Source: Enterocytospora artemiae
Taxonomy: Eukaryota > Microsporidia
Reading direction: 5' to 3'
Length of the DNA stretch: 64,000 nucleotides
NCBI GenBank assembly: GCA_038659295.1
Contig: JASNGC010000004.1
Span: forward strand, 248,001-312,000
Each line of letters starts with the position of its first letter. Positions within the stretch are counted from its first letter, which is position 1. The notes beneath the pieces are model-generated. The model was given only the letters and a program-made list of their open reading frames with translations. It was not told the origin of the DNA and searched no databases. A program made the translations under genes and the position numbers. This document shows, piece by piece, positions 27,691 through 36,596 of this stretch.

Positions 27691-29832
27691 ATGTCTACTC
27701 AAGGAAAAACTATTACGCTTGGTATTGATTTAGGAACTACTATGAGTTGTATGGCTGGTATGGTGAATGGTGAGTTGACCATTATAGAGAACGAGGATGG
27801 TGGAAGGATAACACCATCTGTTGTTTGCTACAACAAGACCACCACAGACAATAACAGACCATACTTTGTTGGTGATAAAGCACTTATTTCTGCGCTCACG
27901 AACCCAGAAAATCTTGTGTATGAGGCGAAGAGGATGTTTGGTAAGGGATACTACCATTCTGACATCCAGAAGTCTATGAAGTATTGGCCATTCAAGCTGA
28001 AGGAGATTAAGGCGTCTTCGACAGACATTGCAAAGGAGAAGGTTGAGGACAATATAGGTATTGTGATAACAGTTGATGGCAAGGAAACAATTTATGAGCC
28101 AATTCAGATTTCAGCAGCAGTTCTGAAATATCTGGCTAACTCTGCAAAGGAACGTCTAAATGGGTTCCCCACATATATTGTCATTACGGTTCCCGCGTAT
28201 TTCCACGACGGTGCAAAGCAGAGAACTCTCGGAGCCTCCAAGATTGCTTTCTCTAATGAGGTTGATTCTAATGGCAAACCACTTGATGTCCAAACGGTTC
28301 TGTTAGCTGAACCAACAGCTGCAGCCATGGCCTATGGTTCGAGGATGATCAAGAACAACCAGGTCAAGGATGGTGATGAGGAGAGGATTCTCGTATTTGA
28401 TCTGGGTGGTGGTACCTATGATGTCTCGATTTTGGAGTTTAACTACGACAAGAACAATCCCGTTGGAGAGGTTAAGGCAACAGATGGAGATAACTACCTG
28501 GGTGGTGGAGACTTTGACAATATTATTATAGAGATGGCCAGGAATGAGTTCAAGAAGGCTTATCCAGAGGAGGCGTCGAACACTAAGATGACAAAGGAGC
28601 AAGAGTTGAACGACAAGAAGAACGACATCAGATTGAGACAAGAGGCCATCAAGATCAAGTCTCAGCTCTCGTCTGGAACCACTGCTACATTTAACTTGAG
28701 CTGCTACAGGGGAGAGAAGGGAATTAACTTTGAAGTAACCAGAAGTAGATTTGAGAGAGCTTCCAAGTCGTTGTTTGACAGACTGTTGGAGAAGTGCAAG
28801 GGAGTTCTTCTTTCCTACTCCAAGATCACACCTGTTTACACAGACGATGGCAAGCTTGACTATGATGCAACAAAGAGAGCAAACAATTCCACGAAGGACT
28901 TCAATGCAGTGATTGAGCAGGCCAAGTCAGAGATTGATCGTGTGATTATGGTCGGTGGTTCTAGTAGGATTCCAAAGGTCAAGTCTGTTCTGGAGTCGTT
29001 CTTTGGAGAGACTGCAGATACACCCAATAAGAAAGTTGTCTCTATATTGAATCCAGATGAGTCCATTGCATATGGTGCAGGATACTTTGCCAATGCCTGC
29101 TGCCCGAGCTCCGATGATAATGAGGGTCCAAAGTTGCTATTGGTGGATAATGTTCCACTGAATCTGAATATTGAAACCTATGGAGGTGTAGCCACGCCCA
29201 TTATTGAGGCCAGAACTGCCATTCCAGCCAAGAATGCTCAGGTTTTCACAACAGCAGCAGACAATCAGACCAGTGTTTCGATTGTTATAACTCAGGGTAA
29301 CAGGCCACAATCTTCGGACAATTATCACGTGGGCTCCTTTACATTGAATAATATTGCGCCAGCAAGGAAGGGAGAGCCTCAGATTGAGGTGACCATTGAG
29401 GTTGATCAGAATAACATTCTCAAGGTTACAGCTGTTGACAAGAAATCTGGAATGTCGGAGATATTTGTGCAGAACATGACTGACAAGCTCACCGATGAGG
29501 ATATTGAAAGGATGAAGGAAGTTGCAGCAAAGCATGCTAGGGAAGACGAGATTTTCTCAAAGAAAGTTGCAGCCAAGAATCAGTTTGAGAGTCTGCTCTA
29601 TGAATTCCAGGACAAGATTGACTCTGCCCAGATTGCTGAGGAGGTCAAGACCAAGATGAGAGAAAAGTGTGAAGAGGAAGAGGGATATTTGAAGAATGAG
29701 GCAATGAGTTCTGAGCCAGAAGCCATCAAGGCAAGAATGGAAGAGTTTTCCAAGACAATCACCCAGATGATGAGTGGATCTGCATCTGAAGCAAAGCCAA
29801 CAGACAATGGGGACGTAGAAGAAGTTCTATAA
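27691..29832 (+). CDS. SSA1: Cytosolic Hsp70 chaperone
   Basis: This 713-residue Hsp70 has the ATPase-domain signatures GIDLGTTMSCMAG (about 11-23), VFDLGGGTYDVSIL (about 235) and VIMVGGSSRIPKV (about 420). The interdomain linker and the substrate-binding domain follow. It lacks a signal or mitochondrial presequence, so it should be cytosolic. It is longer than the usual 640-660 because of charged insertions, including one around residues 375-410. The C-terminus is GDVEEVL, not the canonical EEVD that binds TPR co-chaperones. It is driven by heat-shock elements upstream, and CGCCC touches the ATG. The symbol is by analogy to yeast SSA. Confidence 0.95.
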   Translation: MSTQGKTITLGIDLGTTMSCMAGMVNGELTIIENEDGGRITPSVVCYNKTTTDNNRPYFVGDKALISALTNPENLVYEAKRMFGKGYYHSDIQKSMKYWPFKLKEIKASSTDIAKEKVEDNIGIVITVDGKETIYEPIQISAAVLKYLANSAKERLNGFPTYIVITVPAYFHDGAKQRTLGASKIAFSNEVDSNGKPLDVQTVLLAEPTAAAMAYGSRMIKNNQVKDGDEERILVFDLGGGTYDVSILEFNYDKNNPVGEVKATDGDNYLGGGDFDNIIIEMARNEFKKAYPEEASNTKMTKEQELNDKKNDIRLRQEAIKIKSQLSSGTTATFNLSCYRGEKGINFEVTRSRFERASKSLFDRLLEKCKGVLLSYSKITPVYTDDGKLDYDATKRANNSTKDFNAVIEQAKSEIDRVIMVGGSSRIPKVKSVLESFFGETADTPNKKVVSILNPDESIAYGAGYFANACCPSSDDNEGPKLLLVDNVPLNLNIETYGGVATPIIEARTAIPAKNAQVFTTAADNQTSVSIVITQGNRPQSSDNYHVGSFTLNNIAPARKGEPQIEVTIEVDQNNILKVTAVDKKSGMSEIFVQNMTDKLTDEDIERMKEVAAKHAREDEIFSKKVAAKNQFESLLYEFQDKIDSAQIAEEVKTKMREKCEEEEGYLKNEAMSSEPEAIKARMEEFSKTITQMMSGSASEAKPTDNGDVEEVL

Positions 29833-30181
29833 ATTATTCAGAATAATTGATTTATTTGTTTTTTGGAGTGTAAGTTAAAATATTTTAGCAGGTTCTTTTG
29901 CATACAATCTTTGAACCTCCTACGAATAACAACATTGTATGCCTGTATTATTAAAAGTTAACAAATTTTTGTCCAGTTAATTTATTTTATGGCATTCATA
30001 TCTATTATCAGCCTAAAGAAAGTTGATCTCCAGGATGTATATGATTATCGAAATTATTTGATCAACTCTTTTTACTAATCTGTGCTTCCTAGGCATACTA
30101 AGGGATAAGCTAGGCAATTTATAATCAAAAGGATCCAGGGGAGCTTCATACAAGCAATGGCATTTAAGGAGACGAAAATGA
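29833..30181. other. Intergenic, AT-rich
   Basis: This 349-base spacer lies between hsp70 and the left inverted-repeat arm. No gene was seen. Near 30100-30180, read on the minus strand, CTCCTTAAATG and GAAGCTCCCC resemble the sequence just outside the right arm (TTTCCTTAAAAT, AAAAGCTCCCC), hinting that the duplicated segment was once longer. Confidence 0.5.
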
Positions 30182-30685
30182 AGTACAAATGCAGAAAAGG
30201 GCAGTGAAGAGAGAAATAACGAAAGTAAGTGTTCCCCTTTGATTATTTATTCCTCAGCATCTTCCACGGTGTTGATGTACTGGAGAGATATTCCATCCTC
30301 GCTGTCCCCAGTAACTCTGATGAAGTTCCTGAGGGCCTTCGTCCTCAGGAACCTCCTGATGTATTGCTTCATGTCGGCCTTCAGGACATCTCCCCTCGGG
30401 GACGAAACCTCAATCGACGTCTCGTTGTCCGCAAATGTCAGGACCCGAGAGGCATATTCCCTGCTGTTTTTGACCTTCATCTTCGACTTGAGGAAGGAGA
30501 TCATGTCGTCTGACTTTACCAGGCCGTCGCTGACTTGGTCCTTGAACGATACTGTGAAAGTCCTGGTGGCTGTTTCCATTGGGGTGAAAATAAAATTTTT
30601 GTAAAAGATATCACGTGAAATTCATTGTTCCAGAATTTGTAGTATACATGAGTTTTCTGTAATCTGCCTCCAACAACAAATATGA
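30182..30685. repeat. Left arm of a 504-bp inverted repeat containing eL22
   Basis: Positions 30182-30685 are the reverse complement of 31225-31728 (coordinates sum to 61910). I checked the 5' and 3' flanks base by base, and the coding parts agree in all frames, so the arms appear identical. The match stops abruptly at both ends. The spacer is 539 bases. Confidence 0.92.
30247..30579 (-). CDS. RPL22: Ribosomal protein eL22, copy 1
   Basis: This 110-residue large-subunit protein matches eL22: FTVSFKDQVSDGLVKSDD at the start (family: FxxDCTxPVEDGIxD), then FLKSKMKVKN, a central beta sheet, KADMKQYIRRFLRTKALRNF (family: SKRYLKYLTKKYLKKNxLRDW), and FIRVTGDSEDGISLQYIN before an acidic tail. The ATG follows TTTTCACCCCA. 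It is identical to copy 2 on the opposite strand; the two genes are head to head in an inverted repeat. It is more GC-rich than its flanks, as expected for a highly expressed gene. Confidence 0.93.
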   Translation of the reverse strand: METATRTFTVSFKDQVSDGLVKSDDMISFLKSKMKVKNSREYASRVLTFADNETSIEVSSPRGDVLKADMKQYIRRFLRTKALRNFIRVTGDSEDGISLQYINTVEDAEE

Positions 30686-31224
30686 GAGGAATAGGTTTCT
30701 GATATGTTTGTAAAAATCAAAAATGTTCACAATGGTTATACTTATAGTGAGTTATTATCAAAAGTTTCTTTCGTTTGATCTTTAGTCTAATAACACGAAT
30801 AAATAATATGATCCGTGCACATCAATAGCTTTTGAATCATCGTGTGAAATTGATTGTTTTGTCTTAAATACTGTATGAAAAGAATCAAAATATTCATGTG
30901 CTAACAAAATTCTAATCATTTAATATTAATTAAACAGAAACAAGTACAAACAACTCAATTTTGGTAGTTTTTATTCTATAAAAATTTTGCAAATACCAAT
31001 TAATTTTAGAAACATATCTAAAGGTTTATGCTCTTTTTATCATCTTTAAAAAATTAGAAAACCATTTAATAGTAATTCTTGATAATCCGTATATTAGCCA
31101 TTGATTGTATTATGATAGTTGTGGCATATCAGAAAACTTATAAACAACAAGGACTTTTGAGTAGTTACTGCAAGCCTAATTACCTTACATTAAAATTTTT
31201 ACAGTATTTTTGCAATTTATCCAT
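30686..31224. other. 539-bp spacer of the inverted repeat
   Basis: AT-rich sequence between the two eL22 promoters, with no gene recognised. It would form the loop if the repeat folded on itself. Confidence 0.6.
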
Positions 31225-31728
31225 TCATATTTGTTGTTGGAGGCAGATTACAGAAAACTCATGTATACTACAAATTCTGGAACAATGAATTTCACGTGAT
31301 ATCTTTTACAAAAATTTTATTTTCACCCCAATGGAAACAGCCACCAGGACTTTCACAGTATCGTTCAAGGACCAAGTCAGCGACGGCCTGGTAAAGTCAG
31401 ACGACATGATCTCCTTCCTCAAGTCGAAGATGAAGGTCAAAAACAGCAGGGAATATGCCTCTCGGGTCCTGACATTTGCGGACAACGAGACGTCGATTGA
31501 GGTTTCGTCCCCGAGGGGAGATGTCCTGAAGGCCGACATGAAGCAATACATCAGGAGGTTCCTGAGGACGAAGGCCCTCAGGAACTTCATCAGAGTTACT
31601 GGGGACAGCGAGGATGGAATATCTCTCCAGTACATCAACACCGTGGAAGATGCTGAGGAATAAATAATCAAAGGGGAACACTTACTTTCGTTATTTCTCT
31701 CTTCACTGCCCTTTTCTGCATTTGTACT
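31225..31728. repeat. Right arm of the 504-bp inverted repeat containing eL22
   Basis: Partner of 30182-30685. It covers about 106 bases upstream of the eL22 ATG, the gene, and 65 bases past the stop. Identity ends just after TTTGTACT at 31728. Confidence 0.92.
31331..31663 (+). CDS. RPL22: Ribosomal protein eL22, copy 2
   Basis: Protein identical to copy 1 at 30247-30579, with identical upstream sequence including TTTTCACCCCA before the ATG, so both copies should be expressed alike. No difference was seen in coding or near-flanking DNA, which points to very recent duplication, ongoing gene conversion, or an assembly artefact at this locus. Confidence 0.93.
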   Translation: METATRTFTVSFKDQVSDGLVKSDDMISFLKSKMKVKNSREYASRVLTFADNETSIEVSSPRGDVLKADMKQYIRRFLRTKALRNFIRVTGDSEDGISLQYINTVEDAEE

Positions 31729-31795
31729 CTACAACTTACAATATATATTTTGATTTTCAATTTCCTTAAAATAAATCCATAAAAAGCTCCCCAAA

Positions 31796-32272
31796 ATGCC
31801 GAAGGGCAAGAGAAAGTCATCAAAGAAAAAAAGGAGCAAGAATCAAACTCCAGTCTTGTTTGAGGTGATTTCAAAAAGTAGGCCACATAATGCTAAGGAG
31901 GCCGATATAAATTCTTCTGGCTGTAATTCCTTGGAATCCGCATTTAATCCAAGCATAGGATTGGAAAGCTCGAGCAACTCATTTGCTGGAAACTCGAATG
32001 TTTTAAACAGTGGCATAATTACCGAAGAGGAGTATTCTCGATCGAATGTATCTGGGTGGAATGAAATTCCAAAATCTACTCAGGTTATGTTGAAGGACAC
32101 AGCCTCAGGCGAGTTTTCTTCGACTGACACAGGATTTGGAAATGCAACAATGGAATTAATTAATGGATTTATAATACAAGAAAAAAACAATGAAATCAAG
32201 CGAGAGCAGATTAAAAAGAGGAGTTGGATCATGAAAATATTCCATATTCTCACGTGTCAATTACTTGATTAA
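31796..32272 (+). CDS. Hypothetical protein, 158 aa, Lys-rich N-terminus
   Basis: The ATG follows AAGCTCCCCAAA. The protein begins with a highly basic tract (MPKGKRKSSKKKRSKN), which could be a nuclear signal or RNA contact. Residues 20-120 are Ser/Asn-rich and look disordered. It ends with a charged helix and a hydrophobic tip (KKRSWIMKIFHILTCQLLD). No family is recognised. It lies just beyond the right inverted-repeat arm, co-directional with eL22 copy 2. Confidence 0.6.
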   Translation: MPKGKRKSSKKKRSKNQTPVLFEVISKSRPHNAKEADINSSGCNSLESAFNPSIGLESSSNSFAGNSNVLNSGIITEEEYSRSNVSGWNEIPKSTQVMLKDTASGEFSSTDTGFGNATMELINGFIIQEKNNEIKREQIKKRSWIMKIFHILTCQLLD

Positions 32273-32371
32273 TAAAAATTGCATGTTTGTAACGACTTGT
32301 ATTTATTTGCCGTTGTGCTAGCTATTTTATACGTGTGAATTTATAATTGACCCTTGCCGTTAGCGTTCCGA

Positions 32372-32923
32372 TTACTTATTAAATGATTCGTTTATAATAA
32401 CATCCGCTTCGATTGAGAATGAGGGCGCCTTTGAGTTTAAAACTATCCCCATAATAAAGCCAATGAGGCCAACACTGGCAGGGATAATCTCAAGAACTAC
32501 GATTTTATAGAATATTGTAGGATCTCTCGCATCCATCATGCTAATAATGGCGCAAAGTTCTCCCGTCGCTACGGATGAAAAATAATTGCATAATCCCACA
32601 AATAGGCCTGAGCAGAAATAGATGTAATGTGCTTTAACCTGAATTCCACTTTGCAGGGTGTTGTTGAGCATCACACACGTAATGATTCCGGTCAGGAAGT
32701 TTGCCTCACAGACAACAGTCCCCAGAATGGATTTTGCCCCTACCGATGGTTTTTTGATTGAGGCACCGCTGACATATCTGGCAATCTTAAGAATTCCCTC
32801 TCCTGTTCCAAAGGCCGATAGGATAAAGCAGAGAAATATTCCAAAGTAGCCCAGGATATTTATCGGGCTTGTAAAGATTGAAATGGTGGCTAGTACTAAA
32901 GCCGATGTTAAAGTTATCTGCAT
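32372..32923 (-). CDS. VMA16: V-ATPase proteolipid subunit c'' (Vma16)
   Basis: This 183-residue membrane protein has the c'' layout: SPINILGYFGIFLCFILSAFG, a loop with a short basic stretch, then ILGTVVCEANFLTGIITCV, carrying the essential proton-binding Glu near residue 73. YFCSGLFVGLCNYFSSVATGE and YKIVVLEIIPASVGLIGFIM follow, both strongly Vma16-like. It forms part of the Vo ring that pumps protons into vacuoles. The extra N-terminal helix of yeast Vma16 is short here. No CCC box lies at the ATG, unlike most genes in this window, and a TACTAAC plus CAG lies 50-70 bases upstream, so a 5' exon cannot be ruled out. Confidence 0.82.
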   Translation of the reverse strand: MQITLTSALVLATISIFTSPINILGYFGIFLCFILSAFGTGEGILKIARYVSGASIKKPSVGAKSILGTVVCEANFLTGIITCVMLNNTLQSGIQVKAHYIYFCSGLFVGLCNYFSSVATGELCAIISMMDARDPTIFYKIVVLEIIPASVGLIGFIMGIVLNSKAPSFSIEADVIINESFNK

Positions 32924-33088
32924 ATGACCGAATGATTATTTTTTGTATATATTCTACAATGTAAAACAAAACAAACAACCTGTGATATTGTTAGTATGTA
33001 AATGCTTATTGACAAGACAGATTACATCTGGATAGATTGCAGAGTTTAATTCCTTTCTCGATTCAATACTGTTGTCACTAGTGGCCAT

Positions 33089-33161
33089 GCCGCCGTGGCT
33101 CAGTGGTTAGAGCGATTGTTTAGTAAACAATAGGTCGCGTGTTCAATTCCCGCCGGTGGCT
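33089..33161 (+). tRNA. tRNA-Thr (anticodon AGU)
   Basis: A cloverleaf can be drawn: acceptor GCCGCCG with CGGTGGC (one G-U), D arm GCTC/GAGC, anticodon stem ATTGT/ACAAT around loop TTAGTAA (anticodon AGT), variable AGGTC, T arm GCGTG/CCCGC around TTCAATT with one mismatch. Box A (TGGCTCAGTGG) is good and box B (GTGTTCAATTC) is fair. There is no intron. TTTTT at 33161-33165 is the Pol III stop. AGU reads Thr codons ACU/ACC after inosine editing. Confidence 0.88.
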
Positions 33162-33165
33162 TTTT
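33161..33165 (+). terminator. Pol III T-run terminator of tRNA-Thr
   Basis: A run of five T directly follows the acceptor stem, the usual RNA polymerase III stop. The next protein gene starts only 27 bases later. Confidence 0.75.
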
Positions 33166-33191
33166 GTACTTCCGGCTCATCCCTTTCCCTC

Positions 33192-33401
33192 ATGGAGTTC
33201 TTTTTTGATGAGTTGGCAAGAACCGGTGATATTGGGAAATCTCTTTCAGTCCTAAAAAACAAACTACTTAAGCACAAGCTTGAGCTTGCTGAAAATAAAG
33301 TTAACTATGAAGCTGCTCAGAAGGATTTCAGTGATTTGTGTAAGCTTTGTGAAAAGGAGGCTATTTTAAAAAAAGTTCTGAAGAACTTGCAGCAGAAATA
33401 A
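33192..33401 (+). CDS. Small coiled-coil protein, 69 aa
   Basis: The ATG follows CCTTTCCCTC. The short acidic-hydrophobic start (MEFFFDELARTGD) is followed by a continuous charged helix to the end (about 15-69) with heptad-like Leu/Val spacing, so a coiled coil is likely. Two Cys lie at LCKLCEKE. It resembles small subunits of larger complexes, but I do not recognise which. It sits 30 bases after the tRNA. Confidence 0.6.
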   Translation: MEFFFDELARTGDIGKSLSVLKNKLLKHKLELAENKVNYEAAQKDFSDLCKLCEKEAILKKVLKNLQQK

Positions 33402-33672
33402 ATTATTTCGGTTACCATATTCTTATATGATCATCATTGAATCTTATATATTATAGTTGTATGTTGATTTATTAACGGAATGCAGGTTAAAGACCACCTG
33501 AGAATTGTTGAAAAGTTTCTACAAATCATCAATCGTCCCAAACAAAAAACTCCCTGTATATTTAAAGAATTTTGAATATTCAAACCTTAACACAGTATAT
33601 TGTTCATCAGCCAACTCTTTCCACCCCAACTCAAAGATATAGATGTATATCTTCATTTTTATTTCCCTCTTT

Positions 33673-34146
33673 ATGGCCACAATGTCCCAAATCCTCTCTT
33701 CGCTACTCTGTAATGGAATCGCCAAAAATGATGCATCTATTGCACTCATCGACATAAATGAGAAGTTAAGACCACTTAATTACATAGCATTCTATTGGCC
33801 TGGTAAAGAGCTCATTGTTCTTAAAGACTGTGTTCCAAATAGAAGACTGATACATCCGTGGAAGGAGTCTACTGCTGCAATGGCCAAGCTTGCTATTGAG
33901 GCCATTTCAAAGGGACAGCCCACTCATCCAGCAATAATTCCCCTTCTAATAGAACGTGGATGGGTGGAGATGGTTGATGGAAAAAATAGACTGACACCTC
34001 GGGCCATTGTACAGTTTGACGAACTACTGCTTTCCTTGGATGAAAAGAATATGAAATGTGTAATATGTGGTGTTGTTTCATATGGTAAGGACATTCATGA
34101 TGAATGTGATCTAGAGGTTCAAGAAGCCAAATGCAATGGACTGTGA
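33673..34146 (+). CDS. NSE1: Nse1-like protein of the Smc5/6 complex (tentative)
   Basis: This 157-residue protein has a winged-helix-like middle ending IPLLIERGWVEM then NRLTPRAIVQFDELLLSL. That pairing (EGWxxxxx then LxxRAxxELxxYL) is typical of Nse1 just before its RING-like domain. A zinc-ligand start, MKCVICGVVSYGKDIHDEC, follows, but the protein ends about 13 residues later, so the variant RING is incomplete. Nse1 is part of the DNA-repair Smc5/6 complex. The ATG at 33673 follows TTTCCCTCTTT. The assignment rests on one segment; another winged-helix protein is possible. Confidence 0.5.
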   Translation: MATMSQILSSLLCNGIAKNDASIALIDINEKLRPLNYIAFYWPGKELIVLKDCVPNRRLIHPWKESTAAMAKLAIEAISKGQPTHPAIIPLLIERGWVEMVDGKNRLTPRAIVQFDELLLSLDEKNMKCVICGVVSYGKDIHDECDLEVQEAKCNGL

Positions 34147-34275
34147 TGAAGTCAATCAATAAAGTTAAAATAGAATTTCCACTGCGTCTGTCATGTATTT
34201 AAGTAGTTTTATGGAGACATGCATCGCATAGATTGAAATAACTTTGATATTAATCTGGGGTTTTTCAACCCTCCC

Positions 34276-34656
34276 ATGTCAGCCTCCACAATAATGTTAA
34301 ACTATCCCTTTATAATTCGAGATACTCCGAGGTGTGATGTTTTACCTACAAAGTTCGATTGGAAATCCGAAGTGGTTGCATTTGTTTTAGATTATCCGCT
34401 ACAGCTTGTTATTGAAGATGCTCACGTAAAGATCGATACAGTTTGCGATAGCCATGGCACTACATATCTTTATATTGCCGAATTCACTTCAGAAGAAAGG
34501 GCCTTGAGCTTTCTGGAAAATCCTACTACATCGGTGGAGAGAACTGAGATATCCTCGAAGGAGCTTGAAGAAGAAGCTGACCAATTTATGGCTTGCTATG
34601 ACAAAAAGAAAAAAACTTGTCGAGTTGATTCCGAGGGATTTACTTACACAGAATAA
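34276..34656 (+). CDS. Rrp7-like ribosome-biogenesis protein (tentative)
   Basis: This 126-residue protein has an alpha/beta, RRM-like core (about 5-90: VVAFVLDYPLQLVIEDAH, TTYLYIAEFTSEERALSFL). A charged helix follows (ELEEEADQFMACYDKKKK), then DSEGFTYTE at the end. The helix followed by D-x-(D/E)-G-F/W-T resembles the C-terminus of Rrp7, which acts in 40S assembly, though it stops sooner. The ATG follows CAACCCTCCC. Moderate resemblance only; the downstream neighbour Spb4 is also a ribosome assembly factor. Confidence 0.5.
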   Translation: MSASTIMLNYPFIIRDTPRCDVLPTKFDWKSEVVAFVLDYPLQLVIEDAHVKIDTVCDSHGTTYLYIAEFTSEERALSFLENPTTSVERTEISSKELEEEADQFMACYDKKKKTCRVDSEGFTYTE

Positions 34657-34752
34657 ACATCTATTAAAAATAAGTCCATAGTGGTTTTGGATATAGCACA
34701 AGCTGTTCCACAATTTTGTTTTTAGCAGCTTCTTTTATTAGCCCCTACTAAA

Positions 34753-36381
34753 ATGCTCATATCGGAATTGCCAATTAAAGAATCGATTACATCCAGTCTA
34801 AAGTTATCTGGCTTTGTTACAGCAACACCAGTGCAGGCAGCCACAATCCCATCATTACTTAAGACAGACGTGATAGTTCAAAGTGAGACAGGATCCGGAA
34901 AGACACTAGCATATCTATTGCCAATTGCACATATTCTAGAAAGAAATTCCCGCAAGATTCAAGCACTTGTGGTTGCACCAACTCGTGAATTATGTAGGCA
35001 AATTCAAGACGTCAGTAAGTTGCTTGACATGAACTGCCAATCCTTTATTGGAGGAAGTGATATTGAGAGTGATAGAATGATTTTGGAGTGCTCAGGAAGG
35101 ATGCTGCAGAGTGTTGATTGTTCGAACGAGGATATCCCCAAGCGCACAAAGATATCAAGTTCAAAAGAAAGCCATGACATTGCCGAGAATATTTCAAACC
35201 GTTGCATCTCTTTGGTTGCTGCTACGCCTGGGCGAATTTTAGAACTACTCCATACTCATTCCAAATACTTCTCAAACATAAAATATTTAATTCTTGATGA
35301 AGCTGACAAGCTACTCAGTGCGGGATTTGAAACAAAAATTCTTGAAATTATTTCGCTGCTCCCCAAAAGTAGGAAAACCGGACTATTTTCTGCAACAATC
35401 AATGAAGGAGTTGAAAGAATTTGCCGTGCATGCCTACGTCAGCCAAGGAAAATACTCTTGGAGGGGGTTCCTAGTGGGCTGGAGTTGACTTATTTGATGG
35501 TGAAACCAAGTGATAAGATCAAACTGGCCATAAAATTAGTCGTAAACTCACCTATGGAGGTGATTGATTCAAGTAGCAAGCCGTTGGAACGCAAGTCCCA
35601 GGAAGAAAATTGCAATAGTATTGAGTTGAAGGGAGATTTCTCTTCCAAAAAAACCATAATTTTTTTTGCAACATGTGCGCAGGTTGACTTTTACTATTCT
35701 CTCCTCCAGAAATTATTTGAGGGAAGAATAGAATTGAGGAAAATACATGGGAAAATGCCACAGCACGAACGGAATGAAATATACGATGGTTTTAGTGGTG
35801 GAATACTACTATGCACCGATGTTGCTGCAAGAGGTATTGACTTTAAGCATATTGAACTCGTGATTCATTATGATGTTCCAAAGGACTCAGAAAACATAGT
35901 TCATAGAAGTGGGAGAACTGCTAGATGCAAGCAAAATGGAATTGCAGTGCTATTTCTGATGGACAATGAAACCAGCTACATTAATTATCTTAAGGTTATA
36001 GGAATATCGATTTCAGAATTCGAGGGTATCGTAGGAAAAGGCCATATCGAAAACACTCCAGCAGTATTAAACAACGATTCCACCAATTGTCAGTTGTTTT
36101 CGAGTCTGAATAATAATCCATCTCAGTTTATTGATGAAGGTTTACTAAGCTTGTCGGTTAGGGCATTTGTGTCGTATATTCGATCTTACAAAGAGCACAA
36201 GATCAACCATATCTTGAACTACAAGAATTTAGATTTTGACGATTTGGCAAATGCATTTTACCTAAAAAAAATACCACAGATGAATGAGCTAAAAAATGTT
36301 GTTTTTAAGAATTACGTTCGTGAGGGAAAAACAAAAAGATACGACGGCAAATCTAGAAATTCAAATGAAGAACGGGCCTAG
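34753..36381 (+). CDS. SPB4: DEAD-box RNA helicase Spb4 (60S ribosome assembly)
   Basis: This 542-residue helicase has all core motifs: GFVTATPVQAATIP (Q motif), SETGSGKT (Walker A), APTRELCRQ, ATPGRILELL, LDEADKLL (DEAD box), FSATI, IIFFATCAQVDFY, LLCTDVAARGIDF, and HRSGRTARC. The C-terminal SVRAFVSYIRSYKEHKI followed by LANAFYLKKIPQMNELK matches the Spb4/DDX55 tail, which separates it from other DEAD helicases. About 40 extra residues sit between the GG motif and ATPGR. It acts on 27S pre-rRNA in the nucleolus. The ATG follows AGCCCCTACTAAA. Confidence 0.88.
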   Translation: MLISELPIKESITSSLKLSGFVTATPVQAATIPSLLKTDVIVQSETGSGKTLAYLLPIAHILERNSRKIQALVVAPTRELCRQIQDVSKLLDMNCQSFIGGSDIESDRMILECSGRMLQSVDCSNEDIPKRTKISSSKESHDIAENISNRCISLVAATPGRILELLHTHSKYFSNIKYLILDEADKLLSAGFETKILEIISLLPKSRKTGLFSATINEGVERICRACLRQPRKILLEGVPSGLELTYLMVKPSDKIKLAIKLVVNSPMEVIDSSSKPLERKSQEENCNSIELKGDFSSKKTIIFFATCAQVDFYYSLLQKLFEGRIELRKIHGKMPQHERNEIYDGFSGGILLCTDVAARGIDFKHIELVIHYDVPKDSENIVHRSGRTARCKQNGIAVLFLMDNETSYINYLKVIGISISEFEGIVGKGHIENTPAVLNNDSTNCQLFSSLNNNPSQFIDEGLLSLSVRAFVSYIRSYKEHKINHILNYKNLDFDDLANAFYLKKIPQMNELKNVVFKNYVREGKTKRYDGKSRNSNEERA

Positions 36382-36596
36382 AGGAATAGGACTATCATAA
36401 TCCCCTTTATTCTTTACCATAGACGTTTGCCTTAAATGAACCAAACATTGAAGAGCCAAAACAAGGAAACAACATCACTATCTAAAGATATTTGTAGTAA
36501 ACTGATATTTTTTGGCACTTCTGTGGAAAATGCAATTTTAATCTTTAAATAGATAACTTGGACTTTTCAAGAAAATTTTTTCAAGGATCCAAAGAG

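Noticed and set aside
32787..32978. 63-codon minus-strand frame over the VMA16 start; a splice AT/GTTG would even create an ATG for it
   Set aside because: It is out of frame with VMA16, which clearly encodes the real protein over the same bases.
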